A stretch of 64,000 nucleotides of DNA, taken from assembly GCF_001050515.1 (NCBI RefSeq), contig NZ_CAHS01000017.1, positions 1 to 64,000 on the forward strand, given 5' to 3'. A model generated the notes under the pieces. It was not told the DNA's origin, did not search any database, and was given only the letters and a program-made list of their open reading frames with translations. Below are positions 59,840 to 64,000 of the stretch, piece after piece; the first letter of the stretch is position 1, and each line of letters starts with the position of its first letter. Origin of the DNA: Erwinia piriflorinigrans CFBP 5888. GTDB taxonomy: Bacteria > Pseudomonadota > Gammaproteobacteria > Enterobacterales > Enterobacteriaceae. A program made the translations under genes and the position numbers.

Positions 59840-62278
59840 TTACGGCGTGGAAAATTTTTTCACCCGCCGTGTGGGTAAGGTATTGGCCGGGTCGTCAGGC
59901 CACAGATGCTTAGGATAGCGCCCTTTCATCTCTTTCTGTACTTCGCGCCAGGCACCGGCCCAGAATCCGGCCAGATCGCGGGTGATTTGCAGCGGGCGCT
60001 GCGCCGGAGATAACAGCTCCAGCACCAGCGCCACGCGCCCCTGTGCGATGCACGGATTTTGCGCCTCGCCGTACATCTCCTGCAAACGCACCGCCAGCGC
60101 CGGAGGCTTATCATGATAATAGCGGATCGGCAGACGACTTCCGGTCGGCACAGTGTAATGAGTTGGCAGCGCACTATCCAGCTGCTGACGCTGGGTCCAT
60201 GTCAGTAATGGTAATAGAGCGCTGGTCATATCGACCTGGCGCAGCCCTTTTGCATCACGTACGCCCCCCATCGCTGGCAGTAGCCACTGTTCCAGCGAAG
60301 CCAGCAGCGCACTCTCGTCGGCAGCAGGCCAGCCGCCTTCCGGCAGCCACTGTGCGGCGCACAGCAGTCGTAGCCGCAGCTGTTCGGCCTGCGGTGTCCA
60401 GTTAAGCACCGATAGTCCCTTCTGTCTCACCCAGCGCAGCATCGCCGCATGCAGCTCGTCTTCGTCAGGTTTTGCCAGCGGCTGTGATTTCAGAACCAGC
60501 TGACCAATCTGCTCACGTCGCCAGGCGCGTAGAGTGCCCTTTTCCTCATCCCATTCTACCTCGGTTTGTTGCTGTACCAGCGCAGGGCACAGGCGGATAA
60601 GCAGGTCGATATCCAGCGGCAGCGCTTGCAGAATGCGTGCATCCGGCTGGGCATTGCCCTGTAACAGGGCGGGTGCAATCAGCCATTTATAGCGTGTCAG
60701 GCCATCTTCGCGCTCCAGCGCGGCTCCGCTGCCGTTAGCCAACTGATAGCGCCCTTCTGTACCGCGCCGCCGGGCGATGCGATCAGGAAATGCAGCGGCC
60801 AACAGCACGGCCAGCCTTCCTTCATCCATTCTGCCGCCGCTGATATTCAGGCGCTGCTGGAGCTGGCGCGCACGGCGCTGCCACTGCGGCAATCGGCGCT
60901 GGAAATCGTCACGCAGATCGACCGATCCCCGCACAGGCTCCTCCAGCATTGCCACCAGCTGCGCCGCCGTGGCGACCGCATCCGCATTATCTCCGGCGGC
61001 AATCAGCAGGGCGGCATAACGCGGTTCACTGCCAAGCTCCGCCATTTTGCGACCGCTGGCCGTCAGCCTGCCGTCGCTGTCGGTTGCCCCTAACTGCAAC
61101 AGCAGCTGTTGGGCGGCGGCAATGGCGGCTGGCGGCGGTGCATCCAGCCAGTTTAGCTGACTGACGTCGTGGCAGCCCCACTGCAACAGATCAAGCCACA
61201 GCGCAGAGAGATCGCTGTTAAGCATTTCAGGCTCGCCGTGCGCCGCCGCGCGTTCTGCCTGCTCTTGCGCCAGCAGATGCAGACAAATACCCGGCTCCAG
61301 TCGCCCGGCACGCCCGGCGCGCTGGGTCATTGAGGCCTGGCTGACGCGCTGGGTTTGCAGGCGGGTGAGTCCGCTGCGCACGTCGAACAGCGCGCCACGC
61401 TCGAGGGTGCTGTCCACCACCAGACGGATGCCTTCAATGGTCAGGCTGGTTTCAGCTATGTTGGTCGCCAGCACTACTTTACGCCGCCCGGCTGGAGAAG
61501 GCAGGATCGCCCGGCGTTGTTCCGCCAGCGATAGCGCACCGTACAGTGGGCAGAGATCGACATCGCTGGCGATAAGCCCAGCCAGCTGGGTCTGCACGCG
61601 CTGAATTTCCGCCACGCCGGGCAGAAACAGCAGTAGCGATCCCGGCTCTTCGCGCAGCAGCTGGCTGGTCTGACGGGCCACCGCCTCCTCAAATCGTAGG
61701 CTGCCGTTTAATGGCTGATAGCGCCGTTCCACCGGCCAGCTGCGTCCGGCCGAGGCGATCAGCGGGGCATTGGGCAGCCATGCGCTTAAACGCGAATTAT
61801 CCAGCGTTGCCGACATAATCAGCACGCGCAGATCGTCACGCAGCGCGGTCTGCACGTCGAGCAGCAGGCTCAGTGCCAGGTCACCCTGTAGGCTGCGCTC
61901 GTGGAATTCGTCGAGGATAACCAGCGACACGTCTTCCAGCATCGGGTCCTGTTGCAGCATGCGCGTCAGTATCCCTTCCGTCACCACCTCCAGCCGGGTA
62001 TTGGCTCCGCTACGGCTTTCGCCACGCATACGGTAGCCAACGGTTGCGCCCGGTTCTTCACCCAACTGTTCCGCCAGCCGCTGGGCGACATTGCGCGCCG
62101 CCAGCCTGCGTGGCTCCAGCAGCAGAATACGCCCGTTAAACCCGGCCAGTTGCAGGATCTGTAATGGCAGCCAGGTGGATTTACCCGCCCCGGTCGGGGC
62201 CGCCAGCAGGACCTGGGGTGAAGATTGCAGCGCGGTTAACAGTTCGGGTAATACGGCGCTGACCGGTAATGAACTCAC
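59840..62278 (-). CDS. hrpB: ATP-dependent helicase HrpB
   Basis: DEAH-box helicase of 812 residues; its cellular role in E. coli is undefined. It is unrelated to the type III secretion regulator also called HrpB. Walker A is APTGAGKST, the DExH box ILDEFHERS, and motif VI QRAGRAGRLEPG. The C-terminal HrpB domain ends with KEMKGRYPKHLWPDDPANTLP. I chose the GTG at 62278 (SSLPVSAVLPELL) because GGAG lies 7 bases upstream and it matches the E. coli start. The ATG at 62299 adds 7 residues. Confidence 0.95.
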   Translation of the reverse strand: MSSLPVSAVLPELLTALQSSPQVLLAAPTGAGKSTWLPLQILQLAGFNGRILLLEPRRLAARNVAQRLAEQLGEEPGATVGYRMRGESRSGANTRLEVVTEGILTRMLQQDPMLEDVSLVILDEFHERSLQGDLALSLLLDVQTALRDDLRVLIMSATLDNSRLSAWLPNAPLIASAGRSWPVERRYQPLNGSLRFEEAVARQTSQLLREEPGSLLLFLPGVAEIQRVQTQLAGLIASDVDLCPLYGALSLAEQRRAILPSPAGRRKVVLATNIAETSLTIEGIRLVVDSTLERGALFDVRSGLTRLQTQRVSQASMTQRAGRAGRLEPGICLHLLAQEQAERAAAHGEPEMLNSDLSALWLDLLQWGCHDVSQLNWLDAPPPAAIAAAQQLLLQLGATDSDGRLTASGRKMAELGSEPRYAALLIAAGDNADAVATAAQLVAMLEEPVRGSVDLRDDFQRRLPQWQRRARQLQQRLNISGGRMDEGRLAVLLAAAFPDRIARRRGTEGRYQLANGSGAALEREDGLTRYKWLIAPALLQGNAQPDARILQALPLDIDLLIRLCPALVQQQTEVEWDEEKGTLRAWRREQIGQLVLKSQPLAKPDEDELHAAMLRWVRQKGLSVLNWTPQAEQLRLRLLCAAQWLPEGGWPAADESALLASLEQWLLPAMGGVRDAKGLRQVDMTSALLPLLTWTQRQQLDSALPTHYTVPTGSRLPIRYYHDKPPALAVRLQEMYGEAQNPCIAQGRVALVLELLSPAQRPLQITRDLAGFWAGAWREVQKEMKGRYPKHLWPDDPANTLPTRRVKKFSTP

Positions 62279-62355
62279 GTTTTGACTCCATAACAACATG
62301 GCCTAAATCTGCTGCGCATTGTAGCATTGGCGCGTTTGATTTACCGGAGGAGCGG

Positions 62356-62883
62356 ATGGGCGAAGCAAAACGGCTATTTTTTGGCCTTGAACTGCCGGAT
62401 AGCTGTAAACAGAGCATTATCCAGTGGCGAGCCCAGACCTTTCCGGCGGAAGCAGGTCGCCCGGTAGCCGCCGATGCCCTGCACCTGACGCTGGCATTCC
62501 TCGGCGAGGTCAGTGATGAAAAAGCACGGGCGCTGATGCAGCTGGCCGGGCGCATTCAGCAGCCCTCGTTTTCCCTGACGCTGGATGATGCCGGACACTG
62601 GCCGCGTTCCGGCGTGGTATGGCTGGGGCCGCGCCAGGCGCCGCGCGGACTGCTTCAGCTGGCGCAGTTATTACGCTCGCAGGCGGCGCGCAGTGGCTGC
62701 GCCCAACCTGCACAATCGTTTCATCCCCATGTCACTATATTGCGCCAGGCTACGCAGTCGGTCGTGCTACCGTCGCACAGCTTTCACGGCTCGCTGCCCG
62801 TAGAGCGTTTTGTGCTGTTTCAGTCGCAGTTTACCGGTGGGCGTACCCGCTATAAGGCAATCGCCGCATGGCCACTGTTATAA
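62356..62883 (+). CDS. thpR: RNA 2',3'-cyclic phosphodiesterase ThpR
   Basis: 2H phosphoesterase (formerly LigT) that opens 2',3'-cyclic phosphates on RNA and can act in reverse as a 2'-5' ligase. It has 175 residues. The two HxT motifs are HLTLAF (about 45) and HPHVTIL (about 125). GGAGG 5 bases before ATG at 62356 sets the start; a longer frame from 62269 lacks family similarity. It is divergent from hrpB and followed 3 bases later by sfsA. Confidence 0.95.
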   Translation: MGEAKRLFFGLELPDSCKQSIIQWRAQTFPAEAGRPVAADALHLTLAFLGEVSDEKARALMQLAGRIQQPSFSLTLDDAGHWPRSGVVWLGPRQAPRGLLQLAQLLRSQAARSGCAQPAQSFHPHVTILRQATQSVVLPSHSFHGSLPVERFVLFQSQFTGGRTRYKAIAAWPLL

Positions 62884-62892
62884 GGAATGGCG

Positions 62893-63597
62893 ATGAATTT
62901 TAGCCCCGTTTTACGCCCCGCGCGGCTGGTGAAACGTTACAAACGCTTTCTGGCGGACGTGGTAACCCCCGAAGGAGACGCGCTGACCATTCACTGCGCC
63001 AACACCGGCGCGATGACCGGATGCGCCACGCCGGGCGATACCGTCTGGTACTCCACATCAGACAGCCTGACGCGCAAATATCCGCACAGCTGGGAGCTGA
63101 CAGAGACGCAGCAGGGCCATTGGATTTGCGTCAATACCTTACGCGCCAATGGGTTAGTGCGTGAGGCGCTGAACGTCGGGCAGATTGCCGAGCTGGCCGG
63201 TTACTCAACGCTGCTGCCGGAAGTGAAGTACGGTCACGAAAAAAGCCGTATTGACTTCCTCTTACAGGCAGACAGTCGCCGCAACTGCTATATTGAAGTC
63301 AAATCGGTAACATTGTTACAACAGGGCAAAGGATATTTCCCGGATGCGGTGACCACACGCGGGCAGAAGCATCTGCGCGAACTGATTCACATCGCTGAAT
63401 CTGGCCAGCGTGCGGTGCTGTTTTTCGCCGTGCTGCATTCGGGTATTGATGACGTTTCACCCGCAAGGCATATCGATGTGCGTTATGCCGAATTGCTGGA
63501 ACAGGCGCGTGAAAAGGGTGTCGAAGTTCTATGTTATAAGGCGCAGTTATCCCCGCAGGGGATTATGCTGCAGGGTGCCCTGAAAGGGGAGTTGTAA
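62893..63597 (+). CDS. sfsA: Sugar fermentation stimulation protein SfsA
   Basis: Nucleic-acid-associated protein of 234 residues, with an OB-like N-terminal part ([21 protein letters not shown]) and a nuclease-like C-terminal fold ([15 protein letters not shown]). In E. coli it was found by its effect on maltose gene expression; its precise activity is not settled. I chose the second ATG at 62893 ([12 protein letters not shown]) with AAGGA 6 bases upstream, matching E. coli length. An ATG two codons earlier is too close to that site. It forms an operon with thpR. Confidence 0.94.
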   Translation: MNFSPVLRPARLVKRYKRFLADVVTPEGDALTIHCANTGAMTGCATPGDTVWYSTSDSLTRKYPHSWELTETQQGHWICVNTLRANGLVREALNVGQIAELAGYSTLLPEVKYGHEKSRIDFLLQADSRRNCYIEVKSVTLLQQGKGYFPDAVTTRGQKHLRELIHIAESGQRAVLFFAVLHSGIDDVSPARHIDVRYAELLEQAREKGVEVLCYKAQLSPQGIMLQGALKGEL

Positions 63598-63900
63598 AAT
63601 ATCGCGCAATTTGCTTTTATACGGCGCTTATCTCTCTGCCGTTTACCCATTGCTCACTATAAAACGGTGTAGCAGCGGTTTGCAGGCGGACCGCAGGTTG
63701 CCAAATACGCTTTTCTTTGCATGGCTGTCAAGGCATGTTGAGGAAAAATTGCTAACATTGACCGCTTCTGTTATTTATAGCGACCTGTTTTTTCCCCTTG
63801 TGGGATCGATACCCGGGTATTTGGCGTGCAGGAAAGGGCTTACGCCCCTGCCCCCTGAATATTGAAGGGTGTGTAGTGCGTGTTATCCAGGAGACACAAC
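63598..63900 (+). other. Intergenic region sfsA-dksA
   Basis: 303 bases with no convincing gene; a short open frame (63611-63865) has no family resemblance. A perfect 12-bp palindrome ATACCCGGGTAT lies at 63809-63820. A stem GCAG...CTGC enclosing GGGC/GCCC (63828-63851) lies in what is probably the dksA leader. The dksA promoter should be in the AT-rich stretch around 63740-63800, but I could not assign hexamers with confidence. Confidence 0.5.
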
Positions 63901-64000
63901 ATGCAAGAAGGGCAAAGCCGTAAAACTTCGTCACTGAGTATTCTCGCCATCGCTGGGGTGGAGCCGTATCAAGAGAAGCCTGGCGAAGAGTATATGAATG
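63901..64000 (+). CDS. dksA: RNA polymerase-binding transcription factor DksA (partial)
   Basis: Only the first 33 codons are in the window. The translation begins MQEGQSRKTSSLSILAIAG and continues VEPYQEKPGEEYMN, nearly identical to E. coli DksA, which binds the RNA polymerase secondary channel and works with ppGpp on rRNA promoters, such as the one at the left edge. AGGAG lies 7 bases before the ATG. sfsA-dksA is the standard order. The 3' end is cut by the window. Confidence 0.95.
   Translation, partial: MQEGQSRKTSSLSILAIAGVEPYQEKPGEEYMN

Noticed and set aside
63611-63865. 84-codon open frame between sfsA and dksA
   Set aside because: Its start lacks a ribosome binding site and the translation has no family resemblance. 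It covers the likely dksA promoter and leader.

Overview
The window is a chromosomal segment of an enterobacterium, most likely of the Erwiniaceae (Erwinia or a close relative). This rests on near-E. coli protein sequences, an E. coli-like gene order, moderate GC by eye and the particular gene losses; the species cannot be fixed by reading alone. It runs from the promoter of an rRNA operon that leaves the left edge (rrnH position beside gmhB) to the first codons of dksA at the right edge. In E. coli K-12 terms it is the block rrnH-gmhB-metNIQ-rcsF-trmO-proS ... hemL-fhuBDCA-mrcB-hrpB-thpR-sfsA-dksA, inverted in part relative to the usual map. No tRNA, CRISPR array, transposase or prophage was seen.

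Layout. 1-6,520: rrn P1 promoter, gmhB, methionine importer metNIQ with a MetJ operator, rcsF, trmO and proS. 6,520-13,500: an unrecognised membrane protein where E. coli has nlpE, then yaeQ-arfB, a decayed yaeP, rof, tilS, a VOC-family gene and ldcC. 13,600-33,300: the long leftward cell-envelope and macromolecule block accA-dnaE-rnhB-lpxB-lpxA-fabZ-lpxD-skp-bamA-rseP-cdsA-ispU-dxr-frr-pyrH-tsf-rpsB. It makes lipid A, outer-membrane assembly factors, phospholipid and isoprenoid precursors, and translation factors. 33,600-42,900: map, glnD, dapD, a yaeH homologue, degP with a good sigma-E promoter, dgt and mtnN. 42,900-45,460: a small exported protein of unknown function in place of btuF/yadS, then erpA and hemL. 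45,460-51,450: the leftward ferric-hydroxamate uptake operon fhuA-fhuC-fhuD-fhuB.

51,500-57,060 is the accessory region. A type VI secretion-associated Rhs effector cassette sits between fhuA and mrcB, which are neighbours in E. coli. In leftward order it contains an EagR-type (DUF1795) chaperone, a 1,420-residue prePAAR/PAAR/Rhs protein with a 126-residue LHH-type HNH nuclease tip, and a SUKH (SMI1/KNR4) immunity protein. A SymE-family toxin-like gene is convergent with it. The tip and immunity gene are visibly AT-richer than the GC-rich Rhs core. 57,200-64,000 returns to core genome: mrcB, hrpB, thpR, sfsA and the start of dksA.

Many genes concern the envelope and its stress responses: RcsF (Rcs), DegP and RseP (sigma-E), BamA and Skp, LpxA/B/D and PBP1b. 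The most interesting items are the Rhs cassette, the nlpE replacement gene with its nested dyad leader, the yaeP remnant, and the small exported protein at the former btuF/yadS site. None of these can be called a new system from sequence alone; the Rhs cassette is a known class with its own particular toxin tip.
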